DNA of 64,000 nt from an uncultured Prevotella sp. (GCA_902798285.1 CADBVZ010000005.1:123806-187805); one strand, 5' to 3'. Positions 1-9,343 are shown, numbered from the stretch's first letter. Program-made: numbers and translations. The notes: generated by a model from the letters alone, not told the origin.

Positions 1-480
1 ATTCAGGAACACATGCCTGAGTTGCCCAATATCGTTGAGGGAGAGTTCGACATGATCATGAAGGATCGCTGGGGGTATCTGGTGGTAGGCCTTCTGGCGC
101 CTTTGGCAGAAGAGATGGTGTTCCGTGGTGCCGTTCTGCGTAGTCTACTACGTTGGAAGGAGAACCCTTGGATTGGTATTGTCATCTCAGCAGTGCTTTT
201 TGCTGTGATCCACATGAACCCAGCCCAGATGCCACATGCTTTCCTCATCGGACTGCTGTTGGGATGGATGTATTATCGTACTGACAGCATCGTGCCTGGG
301 GTGGTGTATCACTGGGTCAACAATATGGTAGCGTATGTGATGTATAACCTCTATCCTAATCCAGACCTGACACTGGTGGAACTCTTTGGCACAGAACAGA
401 AGGTACTGATGGCTTTGGGATGCTCGTTGCTGATATTCCTACCCTCGCTGTTCCAGCTGAACCAGCGACTCAATAAATAA
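1..480 (+). CDS. CPBP-family intramembrane metalloprotease, 5' end outside window
   Basis: The frame is open from the first base, so the true start lies upstream; the in-frame ATG at 13 need not be used. The visible 159 residues carry the CPBP (Abi/CaaX-protease-like) signature: EEMVFRG at about residues 33-39 counted from that ATG gives the conserved glutamate pair and arginine, IHMNPAQ the first conserved histidine, and VYHWVNN the second. Several hydrophobic helices surround these motifs. The family comprises membrane-embedded proteases whose substrates are mostly unknown in Bacteroidales, so only a class-level role can be given. The gene ends before a strong hairpin and converges with the sigma/anti-sigma pair. 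Confidence 0.85.
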   Translation: MQEHMPELPNIVEGEFDMIMKDRWGYLVVGLLAPLAEEMVFRGAVLRSLLRWKENPWIGIVISAVLFAVIHMNPAQMPHAFLIGLLLGWMYYRTDSIVPGVVYHWVNNMVAYVMYNLYPNPDLTLVELFGTEQKVLMALGCSLLIFLPSLFQLNQRLNK

Positions 481-515
481 CCTCTAACTCCTTCTAACTC
501 CCTCCAAAATTGAAG

Positions 516-546
516 TGGGCTGCTCCCGTATTGCGGAGGCAGCCCA
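516..546. terminator. Hairpin terminator between convergent genes
   Basis: TGGGCTGC (516-523) pairs with GCAGCCCA (539-546), extended inward by TCC with GGA. It lies 36 bases after the protease stop and is followed by a short T-rich stretch, with the opposing anti-sigma gene ending at 646. It probably stops transcription from the plus strand and may work both ways. Confidence 0.6.
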
Positions 547-645
547 TTCTTCGTCGTTAGTATTTTTCTGAAAAATTTGAGAGAATGAAACTTCACAGTT
601 TCGTTGTGTTTAATGATTATTATAAAGAAAGCATAGAAAATGTTC

Positions 646-1122
646 TTATTCGTAATAGGCAGGCTGTTCGACTGGTGTAGTAGCTTTAGTACTGTCAGTC
701 ACATTCTCTGCCTGGATGGTTCCAAGTGTGTTAAGTGAATCAGCCTCTTGCTGCTGATGGAACTTGGCGTAAGCCTCTTTAGGATCATCCCATCCGCGAT
801 CCCAGGGAGCCTGAGCCGCATTGCCCAAGGTGAGCACGATGGCTACGATGGCGGCAGCCTTGAACAACGGCATCAGACGACTCGTGAGTGTAACGGTCTT
901 GGCCTTTGGGGCCTCGCCAACCATCTCAAGTATACGGGTATCGAAGTCGTCGCCAAGAGCGTCGGCCTTCTCAGTCTCATAGGCGAATAAGTTGCAGTAC
1001 TTCCTGAGGTTCTCAGGAATGTCGGGCTGACTGAAGAAGGCCTTCAGAATAGTTTCCTCCTGGAGGGTTGTCTCTCCCTTCCAGTAACGCTCCAATAATT
1101 GTTCAATATACTTATAGTCCAT
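646..1122 (-). CDS. Probable anti-sigma factor, single-pass membrane protein
   Basis: A 158-residue protein directly downstream of, and overlapping, an ECF sigma gene. The N-terminal 80 residues are charged and would be cytoplasmic. Residues about 83-103 (LMPLFKAAAIVAIVLTLGNA) form one hydrophobic helix. The rest is a short, acidic, low-complexity extracytoplasmic tail. This layout, together with the sigma gene, indicates an anti-sigma factor that holds the sigma at the membrane, although I see no zinc-binding motif of the ZAS type. An alternative start 15 bases upstream (1137) is possible; the chosen ATG begins MDYKYIEQLLERYW. Overlap with the sigma gene implies translational coupling. Confidence 0.65.
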   Translation of the reverse strand: MDYKYIEQLLERYWKGETTLQEETILKAFFSQPDIPENLRKYCNLFAYETEKADALGDDFDTRILEMVGEAPKAKTVTLTSRLMPLFKAAAIVAIVLTLGNAAQAPWDRGWDDPKEAYAKFHQQQEADSLNTLGTIQAENVTDSTKATTPVEQPAYYE

Positions 1123-1630
1123 ATTTCTCAGTTTCAAAATACTTCTGTCGGATGGTTTGGCGAGCTCGGAAGATGTTTACTTTTACTTGCTCCTCGCTGA
1201 TGCCCATGACCTTAGCGATTTCCTTATAGCTCTTCCCCTCAAAGTCTCTGAGCTGCATGACGCTTCGCTGTTTCTCCGGCAGTTGGTTAATGAGTTGGCG
1301 TATCAGCTGCATTCTGTCTTGCTGCATAGCCTGCTCCTCAGGATTGGATGAATAGCTCTGATCAGGCGCATCGTGCTCTCCTTCACTCAGGCTTTGGTTC
1401 TGGTTTTCCATCTTCCGCATCTTGTCGAGCGAGATGTTTCGGCAGATGGTAAGACAAAAAGCTTCAATGGATTCGATGTTATCCCATTGCTCTCGTCGGT
1501 TCCAGACCTTAATCATGGTTTCCTGTACAATATCCTCAGCCTCCGCAGGGTTGAGAGTGATGCGGAGGGCAAGCCTGTATAACTCGTTTTTGAGTGGCAG
1601 GACATCATTCCGGAAACTGATCTTTTTCAT
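1112..1630 (-). CDS. ECF-type RNA polymerase sigma factor (sigma-70 family)
   Basis: The 172 residues match the two-domain ECF layout. Region 2 spans about residues 10-80 and includes AEDIVQETMIKVW and CRNISLDKMRK. Region 4 spans about 115-165 with LPEKQRSVMQLRDFEGKSY followed by a helix-turn-helix (EIAKVMGISEEQVKVNIFRA). It would direct RNA polymerase to a small regulon, released by its partner encoded immediately downstream. A weak TAnnTTT-like box lies about 33 bases upstream. The signal it responds to cannot be read from the sequence; neither neighbour is a FecR/TonB pair, so iron or glycan sensing is not supported. Confidence 0.9.
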   Translation of the reverse strand: MKKISFRNDVLPLKNELYRLALRITLNPAEAEDIVQETMIKVWNRREQWDNIESIEAFCLTICRNISLDKMRKMENQNQSLSEGEHDAPDQSYSSNPEEQAMQQDRMQLIRQLINQLPEKQRSVMQLRDFEGKSYKEIAKVMGISEEQVKVNIFRARQTIRQKYFETEKYGL

Positions 1631-1662
1631 CCTCTCTACTATAAATGACGATTGAAATGGGG

Positions 1663-1670
1663 AAAAGTTA
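1663..1670 (-). promoter_or_regulatory. Weak Bacteroidetes -7-like box before the sigma gene
   Basis: On the minus strand TAACTTTT resembles TAnnTTTG with the last base wrong. It lies between the argB terminator and the sigma start at 1630. Confidence 0.3.
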
Positions 1671-1671
1671 C

Positions 1672-1700
1672 AAAAAGGCGAAAAAATATTTCGCCTTTTT
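1672..1700 (-). terminator. Rho-independent terminator of the topA-aroK-speA-argB operon
   Basis: AAAAAGGCGAAA and TTTCGCCTTTTT form a 12-base-pair stem whose outer edge touches the argB stop codon (1700-1702). On the minus strand the right arm ends in a run of T, as expected for an intrinsic terminator. Confidence 0.75.
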
Positions 1701-2473
1701 TATTTTATTACTGTACCAGAGGTTCCGTCGATGGCAGTTGCAAGCGTGATAATGACACATGATACACCTGCATCAATAGCTGCAAGGGCATTCTCAATCT
1801 TGGGTAGCATACCTCCGCTGATTGTGCCGTCTTCTTTATATTTAATAAAGTCCGCGCGCGTGATAATGGGAATCACAGAGTTGTCATCATCAGGATTACG
1901 GAGCACACCTTTCTTCTCAAAACTGAAGATAAGTGTTACGTCGTAGTAGGGTGCCAAAGCCTTCGCGGTCTCAGAGGCAATGGTGTCGGCATTGGTGTTC
2001 AGGATGTTTCCCTGTCCATCATGTGTCAGGGGAGCCATAACGGGAGTGATGCCTTCCTCAATGAGTTTGCTGAGCATCTTGCCGTTGGCTTTATCAACAT
2101 CGCCTACGAAGCCGAAATCGATGCCGTCCTTCAGTGGACGTTTATGACTGCGTATAACGTCCATATCGGCTCCAGTAAGTCCAAGGGCATTCACACCATT
2201 GGCCTGAAGACGGGCCACAAGGTTCTTGTTAACCAATCCGCCATATACCATGGTTACTACACTGAGCATCTCGGCATCGGTAATCCTTCTGCCGTTGACC
2301 ATTCTCGACTCGATGCCCAGACTGGCTGCCACCTGAGTGGCACGGCGACCTCCACCATGTACCAGCACTTTTTTGCCTTCGATGGCACTGAAGTCCTTGA
2401 GCAGCTGTGAAAGTTGAGCTTCGTCTTCAACAACGGCTCCACCAACCTTTACTATGGTAAGTTTTTCTTTCAT
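1700..2473 (-). CDS. argB: Acetylglutamate kinase
   Basis: A 257-residue amino-acid-kinase-fold protein that phosphorylates N-acetyl-L-glutamate in the second step of arginine synthesis. The N-terminal VKVGGAVV and the glycine-rich LVHGGGRRATQVA (substrate/ATP loop) are clear, as are LGLTGADMDVI and the C-terminal DGTISGGMLPKIENAL typical of ArgB. Length is normal. The start ATG overlaps the stop of speA by one base (TAATG arrangement), so translation is coupled. Pairing an arginine-synthesis gene with arginine decarboxylase links arginine supply to polyamine synthesis. Confidence 0.93.
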   Translation of the reverse strand: MKEKLTIVKVGGAVVEDEAQLSQLLKDFSAIEGKKVLVHGGGRRATQVAASLGIESRMVNGRRITDAEMLSVVTMVYGGLVNKNLVARLQANGVNALGLTGADMDVIRSHKRPLKDGIDFGFVGDVDKANGKMLSKLIEEGITPVMAPLTHDGQGNILNTNADTIASETAKALAPYYDVTLIFSFEKKGVLRNPDDDNSVIPIITRADFIKYKEDGTISGGMLPKIENALAAIDAGVSCVIITLATAIDGTSGTVIK

Positions 2474-4365
2474 TATTCCAAATATGTATATCCGTAGAGT
2501 CCAGAACGGTAGTTGCTGAGGAATTCCTTGCCTTCTTCAAGCGAGATTTTACCTTGCTTTACGCTCTTGGCCACCCATACTTCCAACTGACGAACCAGTT
2601 TTTTGGGATCGTATTGCACATAATCGAGCACCTCAGCTACCGTCTCACCATCAATAATCTGGTCGATATGGTAGCTGCCGTCCTTCTCTGAGATATGTAC
2701 TGCATTGGTGTCGCCAAACAGATTGTGCATATCGCCTAAGATCTCCTGATAAGCACCTACGAGGAAAACGCCCAGATAATAGGGCTCGTTCTTCTTCAGA
2801 GGGTGTACAGGCAGTGAATGCGAGTTGTTGCGGTTGGTTACGAAGTTAGCAACCTTTCCGTCGCTGTCGCAGGTAATGTCCTGAATCGTGGCATTACGTG
2901 TGGGGCGCTCGTCGAGTCGCTGTATAGGCATGATAGGGAATAACTGGTCGATGGCCCATGAGTCAGGCAGACTCTGGAACAGCGAGAAGTTGCAGAAATA
3001 CTTATCAGCCAACAGCTTGTCGATGTTCATCAACTCCTCAGGAATATGCTTCAGGCTCTTGGTGAGGATGTTGATTTCGTGACACACACTCCAATACATA
3101 GACTCAATCTCAGCACGAGTCTTCAAGTCTACGATACCATGCGAGAACAAGTCGAGCACTTCTTCGCGAATCTGTTCTGCATCGTGCCAATCTTCCAGCA
3201 CATTGCGAGGCGAGAGGTTGTCCCAGATGTCATACAGATCCTTTACCAACTGGTGTGAGTTCTCATCAGGCTCAAACTCCTCAGGCATCTCAGGCAGCGA
3301 AGCTGTCTCCAGCACATCAATAACCAAGACTGAATGGTGTGCAGCCAGCGAACGTCCACTTTCTGTAATGATATTGGGATGGGGTAGGTCGTTTTTATTG
3401 GCAGCATCCACGAAGGTGTAGATACAGTCATTTACGTACTCCTGAATGGAGTAGTTTACGGAGCTCTCACTCGATGGTGAGCGAGTGCCGTCATAGTCTA
3501 CGCCCAGACCACCACCACAGTCCACGAAGTCTACGTTGTAGCCCATCTTATGCAGTTGGATATAGAACTGTGAAGCTTCGCGTAGAGCTGTCTGAATACG
3601 ACGTATCTTGGTAATCTGTGAGCCAATATGGAAATGGATCAGTCGCAGACAGTCGCGCATATCCTTCTTGTCGAGTAGTTCGAGGGCCTCCAACAGTTCT
3701 GCACTTGTCAGTCCGAACTTCGAGGCGTCGCCACCACTCTCCTCCCATTTGCCAGAGCCAGAAGAAGCCAGTTTGATACGGATACCGATATTAGGACGGA
3801 TATTCATCTTCTTGGCCACCTTGGCAATGATTTCCAGTTCGTTGAGTTTCTCTACGACGATGAAGATGCGCTTACCCATCTTCTGTGCTAATAGGGCCAG
3901 TTCGATATAACTCTGATCCTTGTAGCCATTACATACGATGATGGAATCGCTCTGGCACTGAACGGCAATCACAGCGTGGAGTTCAGGCTTTGAACCAGCC
4001 TCTACACCCAGGTTAAACTTCTTGCCGTGAGAGATGATTTCCTCAACCACGGGCTGTATTTGGTTCACCTTGATGGGATAGACCACATAGTTTTCGCCCT
4101 TGTACTCGTACTCCTCGGCAGCCTTTTTGAAGCAACTCCATGTTTTCTCGATACGATTGTCGAGAATGTCGGGGAATCTAAGCAGTACTGGGGGCGTGAC
4201 ATCACGCAGAGCCAGCTCGTCCATCACTTCGCGCAGGTCTATCTGCGTCTTGTTTTTACAGGGAGTGACGTAGACATCGCCTTTCTCGTTGATGCCGAAA
4301 TAGGAAGTGCCCCAACCGTTGATGTTGTAGAGCTCCTTCGAATCTTCAATGGTCCATTTCTTCAT
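2473..4365 (-). CDS. speA: Biosynthetic arginine decarboxylase
   Basis: A 630-residue PLP enzyme of the fold-III (alanine-racemase-like) class converting arginine to agmatine for polyamine synthesis. YPIKVNQ puts the PLP lysine at residue 99. LGVEAGSKPEL, HFHIGSQI and DCGGGLGVDYDG are the expected barrel motifs, and ITESGRSLAAHHS follows. Length agrees with the SpeA family (about 630-660). It lies third in a four-gene minus-strand operon, 12 bases after aroK and overlapping argB by one base. No agmatine-processing genes (agmatine deiminase, carbamoylputrescine amidase) are in the window. Confidence 0.94.
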   Translation of the reverse strand: MKKWTIEDSKELYNINGWGTSYFGINEKGDVYVTPCKNKTQIDLREVMDELALRDVTPPVLLRFPDILDNRIEKTWSCFKKAAEEYEYKGENYVVYPIKVNQIQPVVEEIISHGKKFNLGVEAGSKPELHAVIAVQCQSDSIIVCNGYKDQSYIELALLAQKMGKRIFIVVEKLNELEIIAKVAKKMNIRPNIGIRIKLASSGSGKWEESGGDASKFGLTSAELLEALELLDKKDMRDCLRLIHFHIGSQITKIRRIQTALREASQFYIQLHKMGYNVDFVDCGGGLGVDYDGTRSPSSESSVNYSIQEYVNDCIYTFVDAANKNDLPHPNIITESGRSLAAHHSVLVIDVLETASLPEMPEEFEPDENSHQLVKDLYDIWDNLSPRNVLEDWHDAEQIREEVLDLFSHGIVDLKTRAEIESMYWSVCHEINILTKSLKHIPEELMNIDKLLADKYFCNFSLFQSLPDSWAIDQLFPIMPIQRLDERPTRNATIQDITCDSDGKVANFVTNRNNSHSLPVHPLKKNEPYYLGVFLVGAYQEILGDMHNLFGDTNAVHISEKDGSYHIDQIIDGETVAEVLDYVQYDPKKLVRQLEVWVAKSVKQGKISLEEGKEFLSNYRSGLYGYTYLE

Positions 4366-4377
4366 CTGTGTAGAGGT

Positions 4378-4905
4378 TTATATGTTTAGTAATTCACGTA
4401 ACTTCTCAATACTGATCTTGATCTTCTCGTAATTGTCCATCAGGCTCACGTCGAGGGTGTATTTGGCCTTGGTGTAGAAAGGCTCGCGCTTCTCCAGCTG
4501 TTCGCGGATGAAGGCGATGAGCTGTTCTGGTGTCTTGCCTTTCAGCAACGGGCGCTCCACTTTACCCATCAACAGGTGTTTGTAAAGCACCTCAGGGTCG
4601 GCTTTCAGGTAAACCACCTGTCCCTGCTGGTTCAGGTAGTCCATATTGTCGAAGAAGCAGGGCGTTCCTCCACCACAGCTGATGATGACATTCTCGAACT
4701 CTGCCACCTCATGCAGCATGTTATGTTCAATCTTGCGAAAGCCTTCTTCGCCCTTTTCGGCAAATATCTGGGCTACCGTCTTGCGCATGCGACTCTCGAT
4801 GTACCAGTCGAGATCATAGAAAATGATGCCCAGTTCCTTCGAGAGTGCCTTGCCTATTGTGGTCTTGCCAGCACCCATGTAGCCTATCAGGATGATGCGC
4901 GTCAT
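4378..4905 (-). CDS. aroK: Shikimate kinase
   Basis: A 175-residue P-loop kinase that phosphorylates shikimate in the chorismate pathway. GYMGAGKTT at residues 8-16 is the Walker A loop. FYDLDWYIESR holds the shikimate-binding aspartate, FRKIEHNML the conserved arginine, ISCGGGTPC the substrate-binding glycine loop, and VERPLLKG the lid arginine. The length is typical for the single-domain enzyme. It starts two bases before the end of topA is reached on the minus strand (gap of 2 nt), so the two are almost certainly cotranscribed. Confidence 0.94.
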   Translation of the reverse strand: MTRIILIGYMGAGKTTIGKALSKELGIIFYDLDWYIESRMRKTVAQIFAEKGEEGFRKIEHNMLHEVAEFENVIISCGGGTPCFFDNMDYLNQQGQVVYLKADPEVLYKHLLMGKVERPLLKGKTPEQLIAFIREQLEKREPFYTKAKYTLDVSLMDNYEKIKISIEKLRELLNI

Positions 4906-4907
4906 GT

Positions 4908-7220
4908 TCAGCCCTTCTTAGCAGGTGTTGCCTGGATAATTTTCATGCACTCCTCGTAAGTCAGCTCAGTAGCTTTCTCGTGCATATTCTTTGGCAGTCG
5001 GAAGTTCTTGCCATCGTATACCAGATAGGGACCGTATCTTCCGTTCAGGATTTCCAGCTTGGGATCCTCCAGGAAGAACTTCATGTGCTTCTTGCTGTCT
5101 TGCTGACGCTTCTCCTGAATGAGGCCAATAGCCTCGTCGAGAGTAATCGTCATGGGATCCATTCCCTTTGGCATAGAGGTGTACTGACGATCGTGGAGAA
5201 TATAAGGTCCGAAACGACCAGCGCCGATGGTTACGGGCTTGTGCTCATAGTCACCCAGTTCACGAGGAAGTTTAAACAACTCCAAAGCATCTTCGAGGGT
5301 GATGGTCTCCATGCTCTGATCCTTAGGCAGCTGGGCAAACTGAGGCTTATCTTTGTCATCGGCAGTACCAATCTGTACCACAGGACCGAAACGACCGATC
5401 TTCACGAATACTGGTCTGCCAGTCTTAGGATCGTTGCCCAACTGGCGCTCACCAGCCTTGTGCTGCTGACGGCTGTTCATCGTCTTCTCTACCGTGGGTT
5501 CGAAACTCTTGTAGAACTGCTTCATCATATCAGTCCACTTCTCTTCGCCCTCGGCAATCTTATCGAAGTCCTGCTCCACCTTGGCGGTGAAGTTGTAATC
5601 CATAATGTCTGTGAAGTTGTCCATCAGGAAGTCGTTTACCACGATTCCGATGTCAGTAGGCAGCAGTTTACCTTTCTCAGAACCAACAATCTCCTTGCGG
5701 CTCTTCTCGCTAATCTGTTTGCCCTTCAGCTGATAGAGTGAGTAAGGACGCTCTTCGCCTTTCTTGTCACCCTTCTGCACATATTCGCGCTGCTGGATGG
5801 TGGAGATGGTGGGTGCATAGGTTGAAGGACGACCAATGCCGAGCTCCTCCATCTTGTGTACCAGACTAGCCTCTGTATAGCGCTGGGGACCCTGGCTGAA
5901 ACGCTCTGTAGCCAAAATCTCACGACGTGTCAGTTGCATTCCTTTCTTCATCGGAGGAAGGATATGGCCGAACTCATCCTGCTGCTCTTCGTCGTCGAGC
6001 GATTCGCGATAAACCTTGATGAAACCATCGAACTTCACTACCTCACCCTGAGCCACGAACATCTCGTCAGTATCGTTCACGCGGATGTTGGCTGTGGTCT
6101 TCTCAATCTCTGCATCAGCCATCTGGCTGGCGATGGTGCGCTTCCAGATCAGTTCATAAAGGCGTTTCTCCTGAGCCGTTCCCTCAATCTCCATCTGATC
6201 CATATAGGTAGGACGGATGGCTTCGTGAGCCTCCTGAGCACCCTTGGAGTTGGTATGATACTGGCGAGTCTTGCTGTAGTTATCGCCATACAGGTTTACA
6301 ATCTCGTTCTTGCTGGCACCCAAACACAACTTTGACAGATTTACAGAGTCAGTACGCATATAGGTGATACGTCCGTTCTCATACAAGTGCTGTGCCACCA
6401 TCATGGTCTGGCTAACTGAGAAACCAAGTTTGCGAGCAGCCTCCTGTTGCAGGGTTGATGTGGTGAATGGGGGAGCTGGTGTGCGCTTGACGGGTTTCTT
6501 TGAGATGCTGTCGACTACGAAGGTTGCATCCTTACACTTCTCAAGGAAGTTCATGACCTCAGCCTCCGTCTTGAAACGGTTGGCGAGCAGGGCCTTCACT
6601 TCTGATGCTGAGCCATCAGGATTGGTGATGGCAAATACACCACTTACGCTATAGTATACCTCGCTCTGGAAGTTTTGTATCTCGCGTTCACGCTCTACGA
6701 TCAGTCGTACAGCTACGCTCTGAACACGACCTGCTGAGAGGGCTGGCTTTACCTTACGCCACAGAACTGGCGAGAGCTTGAAACCTACCAGACGATCGAG
6801 CACACGACGTGCCTGCTGGGCATTCACCAGATCCATATTGATATGGCGAGGGTGCTCGATAGCCTCTAAGATAGCGGGTTTGGTAATTTCGTGGAACACG
6901 ATACGGTTGGTCTTCTGCTTATCCAGTCCCAGTACCTCACAAAGGTGCCAGGAAATAGCTTCTCCTTCACGGTCCTCATCGGATGCGAGCCATACTTTCT
7001 CTGCCTTTTCTGCTTTATTGTGCAAGTCGGCTACGAGTTTTTCTTTCTCTTCAGGAATCTCGTATTCTGGCTCTAATGTCTTGTCGTCGATGCTCAGCTC
7101 TTTCTTTTTCAAGTCACGGATGTGGCCGTAGCTCGACATGACCTTGAAGTCCTTTCCCAAGAATTTCTCGATGGTCTTTGCTTTGGCAGGAGACTCGACG
7201 ATTACTAAGTTTTTTTGCAT
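4908..7220 (-). CDS. topA: DNA topoisomerase I (type IA)
   Basis: A 770-residue type IA topoisomerase that relaxes negative supercoils. The Toprim domain opens with LVIVESPAKAKTIEKFLG and holds DEDREGE at residues 81-87 (metal-binding acidic triad). RITYMRTDS places the strand-cleaving tyrosine at residue 287. Instead of the C-terminal zinc fingers of the E. coli enzyme, the last 170 residues hold repeated GRFGPYI/GRYGPYLVY-type units, the form common in Bacteroidetes. It is the first gene of the topA-aroK-speA-argB operon with a TAnnTTTG box upstream. Confidence 0.96.
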   Translation of the reverse strand: MQKNLVIVESPAKAKTIEKFLGKDFKVMSSYGHIRDLKKKELSIDDKTLEPEYEIPEEKEKLVADLHNKAEKAEKVWLASDEDREGEAISWHLCEVLGLDKQKTNRIVFHEITKPAILEAIEHPRHINMDLVNAQQARRVLDRLVGFKLSPVLWRKVKPALSAGRVQSVAVRLIVEREREIQNFQSEVYYSVSGVFAITNPDGSASEVKALLANRFKTEAEVMNFLEKCKDATFVVDSISKKPVKRTPAPPFTTSTLQQEAARKLGFSVSQTMMVAQHLYENGRITYMRTDSVNLSKLCLGASKNEIVNLYGDNYSKTRQYHTNSKGAQEAHEAIRPTYMDQMEIEGTAQEKRLYELIWKRTIASQMADAEIEKTTANIRVNDTDEMFVAQGEVVKFDGFIKVYRESLDDEEQQDEFGHILPPMKKGMQLTRREILATERFSQGPQRYTEASLVHKMEELGIGRPSTYAPTISTIQQREYVQKGDKKGEERPYSLYQLKGKQISEKSRKEIVGSEKGKLLPTDIGIVVNDFLMDNFTDIMDYNFTAKVEQDFDKIAEGEEKWTDMMKQFYKSFEPTVEKTMNSRQQHKAGERQLGNDPKTGRPVFVKIGRFGPVVQIGTADDKDKPQFAQLPKDQSMETITLEDALELFKLPRELGDYEHKPVTIGAGRFGPYILHDRQYTSMPKGMDPMTITLDEAIGLIQEKRQQDSKKHMKFFLEDPKLEILNGRYGPYLVYDGKNFRLPKNMHEKATELTYEECMKIIQATPAKKG

Positions 7221-7251
7221 ACTTTATTTCGATTTTATTTCTTTCGGGCTG

Positions 7252-7259
7252 CAAAAGTA
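7252..7259 (-). promoter_or_regulatory. Bacteroidetes-type promoter -7 box for the topA operon
   Basis: The minus strand reads TACTTTTGC, matching TAnnTTTG, about 32 bases before the topA start. No clear TTG lies at the -33 position. Confidence 0.5.
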
Positions 7260-7308
7260 AACAAAAAACTCTCTCCCACCTTATTTATATATAGGATTTT
7301 TGTTTTTA

Positions 7309-7842
7309 TTAACAATTACGGGATAAGAAACGGTGTACGGCTTGTCGGATTGAACGGAGTCCAAAGCGTTCTACATATACTTCGCGCAAGGGCAACCATG
7401 TGAGTTCTGCTGCATCGTCATCGGCCTTTACCGTTTGTTCATCGTTTACATGACAGAGGAAAAACAGGTCGAGCGTGTGGATGTCCATACCCGAATAATG
7501 ATATGTATTAGGGATGGAGAAGAGGTATTCCACATCGGTAGGGGCAATCACAAGGCCCGTTTCCTCCTTGATTTCGCGTACCATTCCTTCTTCAGCATTC
7601 TCATCGTTGTCAACGAATCCACCAGGCAGATCGAGAGTGCCCATGGCTGGATCCTTAGCCCGACGTGCTATCAGCAGTTCGCCCTTGCTGTTCATGATAA
7701 AGGCAGCAGTCGAGGCTCGTGGGTTCTGGTAATAGGTAAAACCACAGTGGTTGCAATGCTTACTCAGTTCATTGTGCACCACAAAGTCGTCACTACCACA
7801 TTTCGGACAGAAATGGAAGGGTTCTAATGGATGATTCTTCAT
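7309..7842 (-). CDS. Nudix hydrolase with N-terminal zinc ribbon
   Basis: A 177-residue protein with a four-cysteine zinc ribbon (C12, C15, C30, C33) followed by a Nudix domain. The Nudix box starts at GGFVDNDE near residue 74 and continues to REIKEETGL, fitting the GX5EX7REUXEEXGU pattern. NudC-like NADH/RNA-cap hydrolases share the zinc ribbon, but this protein is shorter than NudC and I do not see the NudC SQPWPFPxS motif, so the substrate (some nucleoside diphosphate derivative) is open. It starts 16 bases after the esterase gene at 7859-9316 and probably shares its promoter. Confidence 0.85.
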   Translation of the reverse strand: MKNHPLEPFHFCPKCGSDDFVVHNELSKHCNHCGFTYYQNPRASTAAFIMNSKGELLIARRAKDPAMGTLDLPGGFVDNDENAEEGMVREIKEETGLVIAPTDVEYLFSIPNTYHYSGMDIHTLDLFFLCHVNDEQTVKADDDAAELTWLPLREVYVERFGLRSIRQAVHRFLSRNC

Positions 7843-7858
7843 AATTCACCTTTTGTTT

Positions 7859-9316
7859 TTACCAATTGTCAGTTCTGAAGGGGAACAATGGTAGGTTGCC
7901 AGCGTTCTTCACGTTGCCAATCTGGAAGTTCTTAAAGCAATAGCGTACAGCCACAGGCTTCTTCACCTCAGGCGAAGAAATGCGGATGGCTTCATCCCAG
8001 TAGCCACCACCAGGCTGCCAGAAGTGCTGGGCTTTGGCAGGATGGAACACCTTGTCTTCGCCAGCAATCTCAAAACCCTCGATATCCTCGAAGGGTGCAT
8101 CCGTGTGGTAGTTGTTGTCGAGGTGAATGAAGATGGCATCATCCTTCACCTGCATGTCCTTAAATGTAGAACTCTGATACATCAGTCCCTCGAAGCCATA
8201 GTCGCGAGCCAGAGCAGTATAAGCCAAGCGCTCACCCACCTGTTGCTTCTGTGTGGGGTGAATCTGCGAGTATTCGTAAGGATATACCAAATCGTTGGTG
8301 CATACCAGCGAGCTGTTGGGAATCAACTGCTGGGCCTTCAGTTGCTGTTCGCGCAACAGGGCTCCGCTTGTGGCGTTATTATCATCGTCATAGCGATAAG
8401 GTGCTATCTGCACGAAGTAGAAAGGAATCTCGCCCAAACCGATCTGACTTCTCCATTGCTCTGCCAACAGCTTCATACGCTCAGAGTACTGATCGCCAGG
8501 ATCGCCCACGTTTGAGCAACCCTGATAGTACAGAATGCCTTTAACCGTATAGTTCAGAATGGGGTTGAAGGTGCCATTTCCCCAGAGCAGCGAGCGATGG
8601 TAATCCCACTGTGCCCACTTCTTGCAAATCTCAACTGAATCAGTAGGATCGCTGGTGTATTTCTCCAGATTTTCCTTCGTCAACCAACTCTCCACGCGCG
8701 TACCTCCTTTATTAGCTTCAATGAGTCCGATGGGAATGTCGAGAGCCTCGTGCATCTTGCGAGCGAAGAAATAACCTGTGGCAGAGAAATCGCCAACGGT
8801 ATTGGGTGAACAGATGCGCCACTCGCACTGGGCATCGTCAAGGGGTTTGGCTGACATGACGCTGGGAATCTTCACGCTTCGCACTCCCTCATGGTTCTTG
8901 GCGTCGATGACTACCTGATTGTAATCCTTTACAGGACACATCCAGAAACCTTTTACTGGCATTTCCATATTCGATTGTCCAGCACAGATCCATACTTCGC
9001 CAGCAACGACGTTCTTGATCGTAACCTCTCCATCTCCATCGTCGAAGGTGATCTCCAGTGGCTCATACGAAGCCTTGGGTGTGGCCACCTTTACCAACCA
9101 ATGTCCGTCTTTGTCGGCCTTTGCTGAGGCAGTTTGGTTGTTCCACGATGTGGTTACCTTAACGGTCTTACCTGCCTTGGCCCATCCCCAAAGACGGGCA
9201 TCAGTCTGCTGTTGTAATACCATATTGTCACAAATCATATGTGGCAACCTTACTTTGGCTTGGGCGCTGATTGTGAGCGTCAGAAGCGCCATGAGAGCTA
9301 GAATCTTCTTCATCAT
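7859..9316 (-). CDS. Secreted sialate O-acetylesterase-type SGNH esterase
   Basis: A 485-residue secreted esterase. The start at 9316 gives a clean signal peptide (MMKKILALMALLTLTISAQA), whereas an in-frame extension upstream runs across the promoter box and is not used. ICAGQSNMEM places the SGNH serine at residue 115; NKGGTRVESWL, YYQGCSNVG and YSQIHPTQKQ supply the oxyanion and catalytic-histidine regions of the sialate O-acetylesterase (SIAE-like) family. Such enzymes remove O-acetyl groups from sialic acid or from plant polysaccharides in Bacteroidetes. The divergent neighbour is another esterase, which favours a role in glycan deacetylation. Substrate cannot be decided from sequence. 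Confidence 0.88.
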   Translation of the reverse strand: MMKKILALMALLTLTISAQAKVRLPHMICDNMVLQQQTDARLWGWAKAGKTVKVTTSWNNQTASAKADKDGHWLVKVATPKASYEPLEITFDDGDGEVTIKNVVAGEVWICAGQSNMEMPVKGFWMCPVKDYNQVVIDAKNHEGVRSVKIPSVMSAKPLDDAQCEWRICSPNTVGDFSATGYFFARKMHEALDIPIGLIEANKGGTRVESWLTKENLEKYTSDPTDSVEICKKWAQWDYHRSLLWGNGTFNPILNYTVKGILYYQGCSNVGDPGDQYSERMKLLAEQWRSQIGLGEIPFYFVQIAPYRYDDDNNATSGALLREQQLKAQQLIPNSSLVCTNDLVYPYEYSQIHPTQKQQVGERLAYTALARDYGFEGLMYQSSTFKDMQVKDDAIFIHLDNNYHTDAPFEDIEGFEIAGEDKVFHPAKAQHFWQPGGGYWDEAIRISSPEVKKPVAVRYCFKNFQIGNVKNAGNLPLFPFRTDNW

Positions 9317-9343
9317 TTTGGTTTTATGTTTAATTTCTGCCCG

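Noticed and set aside
1112-1630. FecIR-type iron-responsive sigma system
   Set aside because: The partner protein lacks a FecR domain and no TonB receptor gene follows.
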